Origin: Bradyrhizobiaceae bacterium
GTDB lineage: Bacteria; Pseudomonadota; Alphaproteobacteria; Rhizobiales; Aestuariivirgaceae
Length of the DNA: 64,000 nt
Reading direction: 5' to 3'
Assembly (NCBI GenBank): GCA_947475225.1
Contig: CANJMQ010000003.1
Span: 24,925 to 88,924, forward strand
Shown here: piece by piece, positions 38,656 to 48,200 of the stretch
Position numbering within the stretch: position 1 is the stretch's first letter
Layout of the letters: the number at the start of each line of letters is the position of its first letter
The notes under the pieces: generated by a model
The model's input: the letters and a program-made list of their open reading frames with translations, nothing else
Told to the model about the DNA's origin: nothing
The model's database searches: none
Translations under genes and position numbers: made by a program

Positions 38656-39660
38656 ATGCTCAACCTCGATCCGCGTCTCTACGTCGACCCATCCGTGCTG
38701 CCGCGCGAGCGCAATGAGATTTTCGCCAAGACCTGGCAGATGCTGGGGCCTGCCGCACAGGTTGCCGAGCGCGGACAGTATGTCGCCGCTGACATCGCGG
38801 GCATCAAGGTCTTCGCCATGAGAGGACGTGACGGCGAACTCCGCGCCTTCCGCAACGTCTGCCGCCACCGCGGTGCGCAATTGCTGGCGGAGGGCACGGG
38901 CCGCTGCGCCACCATCCGCTGCCCCTATCACCAGTGGGTCTTCGCCGATGACGGCCACCTCATCAACGCCCCGTGGTTCGGAGAAGAGCCGGGCTTCGAC
39001 CCGGCGGACTGGCCGCTGGAGCCGATCCATGTCGCCATCTGGCGCGGCCTGCTCTTCGCCGCCATCGACCCTCAGGAGGATCTCGTCTCGCAATTGGGTG
39101 ACCTCGTCACCGAACTGGCGGACGAGCCGATCGAAACCTATAGTTCCGTGCGCACCGAGACGGTGAACTTCGACGCCAACTGGAAGATCTACACCGACAA
39201 TTTCGTCGAAGGCTACCATATCCCCGGCATCCACCCGAAGTTCTTCGCCGCCATCGACTTCGAGCAGTTCAAGACCACCGCACACAAGGGCTTCATCCGC
39301 ATGACTGCGCCGCCGCGCGAGGGTCTTTTCTATCGTGGCAAATGGCTGTGGATGTGGCCCAACTGGACGCTGTCGCTGTTCGAGGGCGGCATGAACACCT
39401 CGCGCATCAACCCCGTCGGTACCAAGCGCACTGAACAGCTCTACCACTTCTACTTCGCTGATCTGGCGCCGGAGCGCGACGAGATGCGCAGCGACACAAT
39501 TGCAAGAAACCTCGCCGTGGTGCGCGAGGACTACGAAATCTGCGTCAAGACCCATAACAACTACGAAGCCGGCAATTACAGCGCCGGCCCGCTCTCACCC
39601 CGCCACGAGCAGGGTGTTCATTACTTCCAGTACCGGGTGAAGGAGAGTCTCTCTCAATAG
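38656..39660 (+). CDS. Rieske non-heme iron oxygenase alpha subunit (quaternary-ammonium type?)
   Basis: The 334-residue oxygenase has a Rieske cluster (C69-R-H71 ... C89-x2-H92) and a mononuclear iron site (D181NFVE185GYH188IPGIH193, with D292 in REDYE as the likely third ligand). The bridging position is Glu185, where most ring-hydroxylating dioxygenases have Asp; Glu is typical of CntA and GbcA enzymes that attack carnitine or glycine betaine. The C-terminal GPLSPRHEQGVHYFQ also resembles that group. The length is shorter than GbcA. No reductase or beta subunit gene is adjacent. AAGGAG (38643-38648) supports the ATG at 38656. Confidence 0.75.
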   Translation: MLNLDPRLYVDPSVLPRERNEIFAKTWQMLGPAAQVAERGQYVAADIAGIKVFAMRGRDGELRAFRNVCRHRGAQLLAEGTGRCATIRCPYHQWVFADDGHLINAPWFGEEPGFDPADWPLEPIHVAIWRGLLFAAIDPQEDLVSQLGDLVTELADEPIETYSSVRTETVNFDANWKIYTDNFVEGYHIPGIHPKFFAAIDFEQFKTTAHKGFIRMTAPPREGLFYRGKWLWMWPNWTLSLFEGGMNTSRINPVGTKRTEQLYHFYFADLAPERDEMRSDTIARNLAVVREDYEICVKTHNNYEAGNYSAGPLSPRHEQGVHYFQYRVKESLSQ

Positions 39661-39661
39661 G

Positions 39662-39748
39662 CGTCACCCCGGCGAATGCCGGGGTCCAGCTTTCGGCAGG
39701 CGTGGAGGTCGACAAGAAGCTGGATCCCGGCCTTCGCCGTGATGACGG
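39662..39748. repeat. Inverted pair of REP-like repeats
   Basis: Two copies of the REP-like unit face each other (39662-39692 and 39717-39748) with about 28 of 32 positions pairing. They lie between the convergent Rieske and gpmA genes, where they can form a long hairpin and serve as a bidirectional terminator. Confidence 0.7.
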
Positions 39749-39751
39749 GGT

Positions 39752-40369
39752 CTACGAGAGCACGTCCACCGAAACCGGCCGCGAATCCGCGCCCAGCCGA
39801 TAGACCACCGGCACGCCGGTATCCAGCTCCCGCTTCAGGATCTGCTCCGGCGTCAGTCCCTCAATGGCCATGATCAGTGAACGGATGGAATTGCCATGCG
39901 CCGCCACCAGCACGTGCTTGCCGGACAGCACATCCGGCTGGATGTGCTTCATGTAATAGGGCAGCGCGCGGGCCAGTGTGTCCTTCAGGCTCTCGCCGCC
40001 GGGCGGCGGCACGTCATAGGAGCGGCGCCAGATGTGCACCTGTTCCTCGCCCCACTTCTTGCGGGCATCGTCCTTGTTGAGGCCGGTCAGGTCGCCATAG
40101 TCGCGTTCGTTCAGTGCCTGGTCCTTCACCGTTGCCAGGTCCTGCTGGCCCAGTTCCTCAAGCATGATCTTCAGCGTGCGCTGCGCGCGGCCGAGCGCAC
40201 TGGTATAGGCGATGTCGAAGTGGAAGCCCTTGGCCTTCAGCTTCCGGCCCGCCGCATGCGCCTCGGCCACGCCCTGTTCGGTCAGGTCGGGGTCCTTCCA
40301 GCCGGTGAACAGGTTCTTGAGGTTCCATTCGCTCTGTCCGTGGCGGACGAGCACCAGAAGACGATCCAT
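39752..40369 (-). CDS. gpmA: 2,3-bisphosphoglycerate-dependent phosphoglycerate mutase
   Basis: GpmA interconverts 3- and 2-phosphoglycerate in glycolysis and gluconeogenesis. The 205-residue enzyme has the RHG motif (VRHGQSEWN), substrate residues in [57 protein letters not shown], and the second catalytic His in [11 protein letters not shown]. It lies 3 bp downstream of dapB, so the two are cotranscribed. Confidence 0.96.
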   Translation of the reverse strand: MDRLLVLVRHGQSEWNLKNLFTGWKDPDLTEQGVAEAHAAGRKLKAKGFHFDIAYTSALGRAQRTLKIMLEELGQQDLATVKDQALNERDYGDLTGLNKDDARKKWGEEQVHIWRRSYDVPPPGGESLKDTLARALPYYMKHIQPDVLSGKHVLVAAHGNSIRSLIMAIEGLTPEQILKRELDTGVPVVYRLGADSRPVSVDVLS

Positions 40370-40372
40370 GAT

Positions 40373-41173
40373 TTACTCCAGTCCCAGAACGTCGGTCATT
40401 GAATAGAGGCCGGGCTTCTTGTCAAAGCCCCAGAGTGAGGCGCGCACGGCACCGCGTGCGAAGATGTCACGGCTCTCGGCCTTGTGGGTGAGTTCGATGC
40501 GCTCGGCCTGTCCGGCGAACATCACCGTATGCTCGCCCACCACGGAACCGCCGCGCAGAGTGGCAAAGCCGATGTCTCCCACCGGCCTCGCTCCCGTGTG
40601 GCCATCGCGTGAGCGCACGGAGCGGCTCTTGAGGTCAATCCCGCGCCCATCGGCCGCGGCTTGGCCCAGCAGCAGGGCGGTGCCCGACGGTGCGTCGATC
40701 TTATGCTTGTGGTGCATTTCCAGCACCTCGATGTCGAAGTCCTCGCCAAGGGCTGCAGCCACCTTCTTCACCATCACGGCCAGCAGGTTGACGCCGAGGC
40801 TCATGTTGCCGGATTTGACGATGCGCGCATGGCGCGCCGCCGCCCTGATCTTCGCTTCGCCAGCCTCGTCGATCCCGGTGGTGCCGATCACGTGCACGAT
40901 GCGCGCCTGGGCGGAGAGTTCGACCAGCGCCAGCGTCGCCTGCGGCACGGTGAAGTCAATGATGCCGTCGACATGGGTGAGCAGCGCGATCGGATCATCG
41001 GTGATCCCCACGTCAAGGCGCCCGATACCCGCGAGTTCGCCCATGTCGGCGCCCACATGCGGAGAGTCCTCCGGCTCCAATCCGCCCGCCACTTCCGCTC
41101 CCGGCGTTTCGTTGACGATCCGCGTCAGCACACGGCCCATTCGGCCCGCTGCCCCGGCGATGGCAATCTTCAT
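40373..41173 (-). CDS. dapB: 4-hydroxy-tetrahydrodipicolinate reductase
   Basis: DapB makes tetrahydrodipicolinate for lysine and diaminopimelate, a peptidoglycan precursor. The 266-residue protein has the Rossmann GAAGRMGR near the start, [13 protein letters not shown], and the catalytic region [20 protein letters not shown] used the ATG at 41173 because the AAGGA ribosome binding site is about 9 bases upstream; the ATG at 41182 is too close to it. The dapB-gpmA order is common in alphaproteobacteria. Confidence 0.96.
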   Translation of the reverse strand: MKIAIAGAAGRMGRVLTRIVNETPGAEVAGGLEPEDSPHVGADMGELAGIGRLDVGITDDPIALLTHVDGIIDFTVPQATLALVELSAQARIVHVIGTTGIDEAGEAKIRAAARHARIVKSGNMSLGVNLLAVMVKKVAAALGEDFDIEVLEMHHKHKIDAPSGTALLLGQAAADGRGIDLKSRSVRSRDGHTGARPVGDIGFATLRGGSVVGEHTVMFAGQAERIELTHKAESRDIFARGAVRASLWGFDKKPGLYSMTDVLGLE

Positions 41174-41321
41174 GAAACTCATTCCTTGTTGGGTTGGGCT
41201 TTAGCGTAGAGCGGACAGGCGCGTCCACCCTTGTTGCCCATACACATCACCCATCTTGTTCCTCTCCCGCACAAGCGTGGGGGACGGGAAAAGGGAGGCT
41301 GAGGTGGACGGGCTTTGCCTC

Positions 41322-41609
41322 TTAAACCCCCTCGACCAGCACGATGCTGGCGATGCCCGCTCCCTCGCGCTTCTTCTTGGCCGCCTGGTATTCGGGTGAG
41401 TTGTAGCAATCCACCGCCGCCTGCAGGCTGGGAAACTCGATCACCACGTTGCGCGGGTGGCCGTCGCCTTCCATCTGGTGGAAGGCGCCGCCGCGCGCCA
41501 GGATGTTGGCGCCATATTTCTGGAAGGCCTCGCGCGTGCCGCTCGCATAGTGCTGGTACTGTTTCGGGTCGGTAACCGTGACATGGGCGATCCAGTATCC
41601 CTTGGGCAT
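41322..41609 (-). CDS. DUF1330 domain-containing protein
   Basis: The 95-residue protein is a small ferredoxin-like (dimeric alpha/beta barrel) member of the DUF1330 family (MPKGYWIAHVTVTDPKQYQHY; NVVIEFPSLQAAVDCYNSPEYQAAKKKREGAGI). Its function is unknown; the family is widespread and may bind small molecules. It lies alone, divergent from the sigma factor gene. Confidence 0.85.
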   Translation of the reverse strand: MPKGYWIAHVTVTDPKQYQHYASGTREAFQKYGANILARGGAFHQMEGDGHPRNVVIEFPSLQAAVDCYNSPEYQAAKKKREGAGIASIVLVEGV

Positions 41610-41720
41610 TCTCTCAACTCCTTGAAATTGCGCGTACTATAGCCTGCCCGGTTGGCCTGCGAAATAATTCTTCGCGGCCTCCAAGATTCCGCCTTCCGGC
41701 GGCGTCTAAGCTTCGAACAC

Positions 41721-42263
41721 ATGAGCGGGATGGATGAGGCACTGGCCGCAAAGGCCAGATCGGGTGACAGGCCGGCGCTGCTGCGCCTGCTGGAGCGCCA
41801 CCATGACACGGCCTTCCGGTTTTCCTACCGGCTGCTGGGTTCCAGGACTGACGCGCAGGACGTGGCACAGGAGGTGTGCATCCGGCTCGTGGAGCGGATC
41901 GCCTCCTTCAGGGGCGACAGCCGTTTCTCGACCTGGCTCTACCAGCTGGTCCTCAATGCCTGCCGCGATCACGTGCGGCGGCAGGGAAGGGTGCGGGACA
42001 TGCAGCGGGGCTATGCCGCCTTCCACGCCGAAGATCAGGCCAACTGGGCCGACAGCGATCGGCGCCTCCGCTGGCTCTACGTGGCGCTCGACCAGTTGAA
42101 GCCCGATCTCAAGGAAACAGCACTCCTCATCCTTGCCGAGGACGTGACCCAGGAAGATGCAGCCACAATTCTGGGCATCAGTGCGGGAACCGTGGCCTGG
42201 CGGATGAGCGAGGTGAAGAAGCGCCTGCGGGCGATGGTGGATCATGACGATGAACGACTTTGA
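41721..42263 (+). CDS. ECF-type RNA polymerase sigma factor
   Basis: The 180-residue protein has sigma region 2 (DAQDVAQEVCIRLVERI, then FSTWLYQLVLNACRDHVRR) and region 4 (TQEDAATILGISAGTVAWRMSEVKKRLRAM). It lacks regions 1 and 3, so it is an ECF (group 4) sigma factor. The start is taken at the ATG at 41721; 41730 is an alternative. It overlaps the VWA gene by 20 bp, so translation is coupled, the classical layout of a sigma and its anti-sigma factor. Confidence 0.88.
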   Translation: MSGMDEALAAKARSGDRPALLRLLERHHDTAFRFSYRLLGSRTDAQDVAQEVCIRLVERIASFRGDSRFSTWLYQLVLNACRDHVRRQGRVRDMQRGYAAFHAEDQANWADSDRRLRWLYVALDQLKPDLKETALLILAEDVTQEDAATILGISAGTVAWRMSEVKKRLRAMVDHDDERL

Positions 42264-44199
42264 CGATCTGAAGAAACTGTTTCACGACGAGGCATTGCTA
42301 CGCCCCGACGAGGATGCCCGCGCCGCTGCCATCGCCGCGGCGATGGTGCATGCCGAAAAAACTTCGGGCATCTCCCAAGAATCCGGATCGATGGCGCGTC
42401 TCAGGAACCGGATGGCCAACATCTGGAACCGGAGAACACACATGCGCAGCTTCAATCTGAACCACACGCTCATGGCGGGCGCCAGCCTCGCCGTCCTCAC
42501 ACTGCTGGTGGTCGCCAACCCCGCCCTGCATCAGCTGATGAAGGCGACAGGCGTCGCAACGCCACCCGCAGTCCCGGCGAACCAGCCCGTGTCCGAACCG
42601 CCGGGCACAGTTGCCGAACTTCAGCCGAAGGACGAAGCCAGCGCCGATCGCGCTGTCGCCTCGCGCGTGGAGTCCAAAGGCAAGGACGTCCTCAAATCGG
42701 CAATCCTGTCGGACGGTTTGACCGCCGCAGGCAACATCGCCTCAAGCGTTGGCATTGCCGAAGTCTATGCCCCGCCGCCGCCGTCCGCCCAGGAGAGCCG
42801 CGACCGCTTCACTGACATCACATCCAACCCGGTGAAGCAAGTGGCCACCGACCCGCTCTCCACCTTCTCGATCGACGTCGACACCTCTTCCTACAGCTTC
42901 ATCCGCCGCGCGCTGCTGGACAACGTGCTGCCGCCCAAGGATGCGGTGCGCATCGAGGAGATGGTCAACTACTTCCCCTATGACTATGAAGGCCCCAAGG
43001 ATCGCGCCGAACCCTTCAAGGCCGATATCAGCCTCATGCCGACGCCGTGGAACGCCGATACGAAACTGATGCGCATCGGCATCAAGGGCTATTCGCTTGC
43101 GGCCGCCGCGAAGCCCCGTGCCAACCTTGTCTTCCTCATCGATACGTCGGGTTCGATGAACGAGCCGGACAAGCTGCCGCTGCTCATCAACTCCTTCCGC
43201 TTGGCTCTCGATACGCTGTCACCCGAAGACACGGTGGCCATCGTCACCTATGCGGGCAGTGCGGGAACCGTGCTGGAACCGACGAAAGTCTCCGAGAAGG
43301 CGAAGATCCTCGCCGCCCTCGACGGCCTCTCGGCGGGCGGTTCCACGGCCGGGGCGCAGGGTATTCGCCAGGCCTATAACCTCGCTGAACAGCATTTCGA
43401 CAAGGCGGGGGTCAACCGCGTCATCCTCGCCACCGATGGTGACTTCAACGTCGGCATCTCGGACCCGCGTGAGCTGCAGGACTTCGTCGAGAGGAAGCGC
43501 CAGTCCGGCGTCTACCTCTCCGTCCTCGGCTTCGGCCAGGGCAACTACAACGACGAACTGATGCAGGCGCTGGCCCAGAACGGCAACGGTAATGCCGGCT
43601 ATATCGACAGCCTCAGCGAGGCCCGCAAGGTGCTGGTGGATGAGGCCACCTCCACGCTCTTCCCCATCGCCAATGACGTGAAGATCCAGGTCGAGTTCAA
43701 CCCCGCCGCCGTCTCCGAGTACCGCCTCATCGGCTACGAGACGCGGCTTCTCAACAAGGACGATTTCAACAACGACCACGTCGACGCCGGCGACATCGGG
43801 GCGGGCCACACCGTCACCGCGCTCTATGAGGTGACGCCGAAGGGCTCCAAGGGCCAGCTGGTCGACCCGCTGCGCTATGGCACGGCGGAGCAGCCCGGAA
43901 CGCCAGCCGGTGAGTATGCCTTCGTGAAGATCCGCTACAAGCTGCCGGGGGAGAACACGAGCCGCCTCATCACCGAGTCCGTCACGGGCGTTGACGAGAA
44001 ACCCTCGGCGGAAGCGAATTTCGCCGCCGCCGTCGCCGGTTTTGGGCAACTTCTGCGCGGTGGCGAATTCACAAAGTCCTTCGGCTATGACGACGTGATT
44101 GCCCTTGCAAACGCCAGCCGGGGGCCCGACCCCTATGGCTACCGCGCCGAATTCATCACCCTCGCACGCCTCGCAAAAACGGCGAGAGTACTGCAGTAA
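42244..44199 (+). CDS. Membrane VWA-domain protein with anti-sigma-like N-terminus
   Basis: The 651-residue protein has a cytoplasmic N-terminus (1-75; MNDFDDLKKLFHDEALLRPDEDARAAAIAAAM), one membrane helix (about 76-92), a linker, then a YfbK-like VWA domain with MIDAS D300TSGS304 and a C-terminal DUF3520-like part (SYGFDDV-like, residues about 540-651). The cytoplasmic N-terminus preceding a membrane helix, and overlap with the ECF sigma gene, fit a transmembrane anti-sigma factor whose outside part is a metal-ion-dependent VWA sensor. That function is inferred; no zinc anti-sigma (HxxxCxxC) motif is present. Confidence 0.8.
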   Translation: MTMNDFDDLKKLFHDEALLRPDEDARAAAIAAAMVHAEKTSGISQESGSMARLRNRMANIWNRRTHMRSFNLNHTLMAGASLAVLTLLVVANPALHQLMKATGVATPPAVPANQPVSEPPGTVAELQPKDEASADRAVASRVESKGKDVLKSAILSDGLTAAGNIASSVGIAEVYAPPPPSAQESRDRFTDITSNPVKQVATDPLSTFSIDVDTSSYSFIRRALLDNVLPPKDAVRIEEMVNYFPYDYEGPKDRAEPFKADISLMPTPWNADTKLMRIGIKGYSLAAAAKPRANLVFLIDTSGSMNEPDKLPLLINSFRLALDTLSPEDTVAIVTYAGSAGTVLEPTKVSEKAKILAALDGLSAGGSTAGAQGIRQAYNLAEQHFDKAGVNRVILATDGDFNVGISDPRELQDFVERKRQSGVYLSVLGFGQGNYNDELMQALAQNGNGNAGYIDSLSEARKVLVDEATSTLFPIANDVKIQVEFNPAAVSEYRLIGYETRLLNKDDFNNDHVDAGDIGAGHTVTALYEVTPKGSKGQLVDPLRYGTAEQPGTPAGEYAFVKIRYKLPGENTSRLITESVTGVDEKPSAEANFAAAVAGFGQLLRGGEFTKSFGYDDVIALANASRGPDPYGYRAEFITLARLAKTARVLQ

Positions 44200-44272
44200 C
44201 GGTCTGAAATCAGACGAACTCTGTCCGCCGTCCAGTCTGGACGGCGGACGTCGTCTGGCTTATCCATGGGGT

Positions 44273-45058
44273 ATGCACGCGGCGGCCAACATGGGCACTC
44301 TCAGAAAGCGCATCTGGACCCTCTATGAGGGCGATGTGCCGGCGGGGCATCGCTTCCGCTACGGCCTCCTGATTTTCGATCTCCTCACCGTCGCCTTCAT
44401 CATCGCCACGTCCTTCGTGCAATGGCAGGGCACGAAGTATGTGGATATGGCGCTGGGCGTCCTGTTGCTGCTCGATTTTGCGGCGCGGCTGTTCATCGCC
44501 AGGCGGCCATGGCGCATGGTGCTGAGCTTCTATGGCCTCATCGACATCGTGGTGATCCTTGCCATGCTGGCCCCGATTGGCGGCGAGGGGCTGGGCTTCC
44601 TGCGTGTTGCCCGGGTGTTCCGGCTGCTGCGCTCCTACACCATGGTCAGGCGCCTCCGGCAGGACTTTCCGTGGTTTCGCAAGCACGAACAGCTGATTGG
44701 TTCCGCCCTCAATCTGGCCATCTTCGTCTTCGTGATGACGGCACTCGTCTACGAGACGCAGCATTCCTCCAACGCCGAAATCAACGACTATGCCGACGCC
44801 CTCTATTTCACGGTCACCGCGCTGACCACCACGGGTTTCGGCGACGTTGTGCTGAGGGGCACCGGTGGGCGGTTGCTCGCCGTCATCATCATGATTTTCG
44901 GCGTCTCGCTGTTCCTGCGTCTGGTGCAGGTCATGCTCCGGCCTGACAAGGTGTTCTTCAAATGCCCGGACTGTGGATTGTCGCGCCACGACCGGGATGC
45001 GGTGCACTGCAAGGCCTGCGGCCTCCTGCTGAACATCCCGGACGAGGGCGAAGTCTAG
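44273..45058 (+). CDS. Voltage-gated-like cation channel with C-terminal zinc ribbon
   Basis: This 261-residue protein is a six-helix ion channel. S1-S3 are hydrophobic, S4 contains regularly spaced Arg residues (RVARVFRLLRSYTMVRRLR), and the pore loop has TALTTTGFGDVV, close to the K+ filter TVGYG. The C-terminus ends in a CPDCG...CKACG ribbon (about 230-255), unusual for a bacterial channel. It probably conducts K+ or other monovalent cations. The start is taken at 44273; the ATG at 44291 is possible. It lies 73 bp after the VWA gene and shares no overlap. Confidence 0.85.
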   Translation: MHAAANMGTLRKRIWTLYEGDVPAGHRFRYGLLIFDLLTVAFIIATSFVQWQGTKYVDMALGVLLLLDFAARLFIARRPWRMVLSFYGLIDIVVILAMLAPIGGEGLGFLRVARVFRLLRSYTMVRRLRQDFPWFRKHEQLIGSALNLAIFVFVMTALVYETQHSSNAEINDYADALYFTVTALTTTGFGDVVLRGTGGRLLAVIIMIFGVSLFLRLVQVMLRPDKVFFKCPDCGLSRHDRDAVHCKACGLLLNIPDEGEV

Positions 45059-45245
45059 GGTCCTGCGTTTTTTCAGCGAATTAACAATGTCTTACGTCCC
45101 GCAACCGGTTTGCCCGGCGGCATCGCCCCGGCCGTTGCTTCAAATTTTCTGACCAACCTGCAGGTCACGCTTTGGCCCATCTTTGGTGGCCAAAGGGAGT
45201 TGCTGTGAGCAGCGAGGCTTTCCGGATTGCCTGCGGAAGGCCGCG

Positions 45246-48200
45246 GTGGCACATGTTTGGTGTGAATCAGGTCAGTGGAACAGGAAGACGTTGCGGCGCC
45301 TTGCCAGGATAAGCGCTTACAGCTTGATGTCGGTCTTGGCCGTTCTGCTGGTTCTCGCCTTTGCCGTCTATGTGCGGCTGGCGCAGGGACCCGTTTCGCT
45401 CGATTTCCTGCGCGGAACCGTCGAAAGCAAGATCAACCAGGGCCTTCCCAACATGACCGTCGCGGTGGGCGGCGTGACGCTGCAGCGCGACAGTTCGGTG
45501 GGTGTCCCGCACGTGCTGATCGACGATCTTGTGTTGCGTGACAAGCAGGGTGCCTACCTCGCCAGCGCGCCGCATGCGTCGCTGGGAATCGATGAGTCCG
45601 CATTGTTCTCGGGCCGTGTCGTGCCCACCTCCATCACCCTCATCGGTCCTGCCATCCGCGCCCGGCGCAGCCTCGAGGGCAAATTCGCACTGGGCTTCGA
45701 CGAGCCCGCCCCTGAAAATGAATCCGTACTCATCGACCCCGGCGCCGCCGGCAAGAGTGATCTTGAGGGCGGTGGCGGCAAGCCGGCTGCCCAGCCGGCA
45801 TTCAACGGCTCAGGTGCGGCCCTGATCGACCTGATCAGTGGCAGTGCGGATGTGCCAGGTATCAGTTCCATCAACGCCATCAATATCAAGAAGGCTTCCA
45901 TCACCTTCTTTGATGAGGCCAACAATGCGCGCTGGAACATCCATGATGCCGAATTGCATTTCATCCGCCAGCCCGGCGGCTTCATGGTGGAAGCCAATGC
46001 CTCGGTGCTGAACAGCGGCGACGAGGCGGGCGACTGGAGAGCATCGGGCAGCGCCGACTACAAGCGCGATACCCATAGCTTTTCGATCGAAGCGCGTGTC
46101 AACGACCTGTCGCCGGCCAAGATTTCTGACCGGATCTATGCCTTCTCGAAGCTTGCCCGCGTCGATGTTCCGCTGTCGGGCAAGGTGCTGATGGAGGTCA
46201 CGGACGCAGGTGTTGTCACCAGTGCGGTCGGCGAGTTCAATGCCGCAGCCGGCGTTGTCGACCTTCCCGACTATCTGGCCGGCCGCCTCAACATCGACGA
46301 GGGGTCGCTGCGCGCCGAATATGAGCCCGCGAGCGGCAGCATCAATATCACCGACTCCACGCTTCTCATCGGCAGCTCGCATGCCCAGATGATCGGCCGA
46401 CTTTCACCGGAGCGCTCTCCCGACGGCCGCCTGACGGCCATCGACATTTCTCTGGGGGCGCGCAACGCCGCAATCGATGCGCAAGGCTCGATCAAGAACC
46501 CCGTTGTGGTCGACCAGGTGGTCTTCAAGGGGCGAGCCAGCATCGACCAGGCGCGCCTCGACATCGATGACCTGCAGGTTCGCTCCGGCAATGCTGCCGT
46601 TCGCCTGAAAGGCGCGATCGCCGGTGGCGATGAATCGCCAGCCATCATGATCGGTGGCCGCGTCCAGCAGATGCCGGCGGCACTGCTCAAGCAGCTCTGG
46701 CCGCCGATTATTGCCGAGAAGACCCGCACATTCGTCAACGAGAATGTCAGGGACGGACTCATCACCGCGGGTGAGTTTACGGTGAAGCTACCCGCCGATT
46801 CCATGGCCGAGGCCAAGCGCACCCGCAAGATTCCGGCGGGCGCAATCAACATGAGCATGAAGATGGAGGGGGTCACCAGCGGTTACTTCAAGAAGCTGCC
46901 GCCGATCGTCAACGCCTCGGGCGAGGCAAAACTCGTGGACAATGACTTCTCGCTCAAGATCAACGCCGCTGATGTGGTGCTGCCGTCCGGTGCCAAGGGT
47001 CATCTCGCGTCCGGCACCATGTTTGCCAAGGACATTCTGGCCGTTGAAACCATGTCGGACTTCGACCTCGACATCGACGCGGGCGCGCAGGCGCTCATCG
47101 AGTATCTCGACCTGCCGGACCTGAACCTCATCCGTCACACGGGCCTCGATACCACCAAGCTTCAGGGCGACGCGACGATGAAGGTACATCTTGCCTTCCC
47201 GATGATCAAGCCGCTGCCGCCTGAGCGCATCAAGGTGGCGGTCGCCGCGAAACTGGTGAATGCCGCGCTGAAGGATGCTCTGCCTGGTGTGGACATCTCG
47301 GATGGCAAGATCGACCTGACGATGGAGAAAGGTGTACTCTCCGCCAAGGGGCCTGCAAGGATCGCGGGCATTCCCTCCGAAATCTCCTGGCAGCGCGGCC
47401 CGGCACCTGACTTCCTGCAGTCCGCGGTCATCAAGGCCACGCTTGACGGCGAGCAGCGCCGCACGCTGGGTATCGACCTCGGCACTTTCGTGAGGGGCCC
47501 CGTGGCCGTGACCGCCACCATCGACGACCTCGCCGATCCGCAGGGCAGTGTCGACCTCGCGGCGGACTTGAGCGAGGTCGACATGCGCATACAGCAGATC
47601 GGCTGGGCGCGGCCGGCCACACCAAAGACCACGGCCAAAATGAGTTATTATTCCAAGGGCGAGAAGGGCCCCCGCGTCGAGGACCTGGAGATCAAGGGCC
47701 AGGACCTGTCGATCAAGGGGAGCATGCTGCTTGCGCCCAAGCGCCAGGGGTTGCGCGCAGCCAGTTTTACCGAGATGAGGCTCTCGGACGTCAACCGCTT
47801 CGCCGCCAACGTCAAGCTCACCGACAATGTGATGGACGTGCAGGTGACCGGTGATAGTTTCGACGCGCGTCCACTGATCCGCGACCTCTTCGGCGGCCAG
47901 AACCGTGACGAGGCATCCCAGGCGGCGGCGGAGGCGAAGGCCAATTCCGGGCGCACGGTGAAGGTCAATCTCACCGTCGGCCGCGTCTATGCGAATTTGG
48001 GCGAGATCATCACCAGCGTCAGCGGCAGTCTCGTCTCGCAGTCCTCGCACCTTACCCAGGCCGAAATCAACGGCACCTTCCTCAGCGGCCAGCCCATCGT
48101 GTTCCGCGTGACGCCCGTGGAGGGCGGCCGCGAAATGCGCATCAACGGGCGTGATGGCGGGGCGGCGATCCGCGCCGCCAATCTCTATTCCAAGGTGGCC

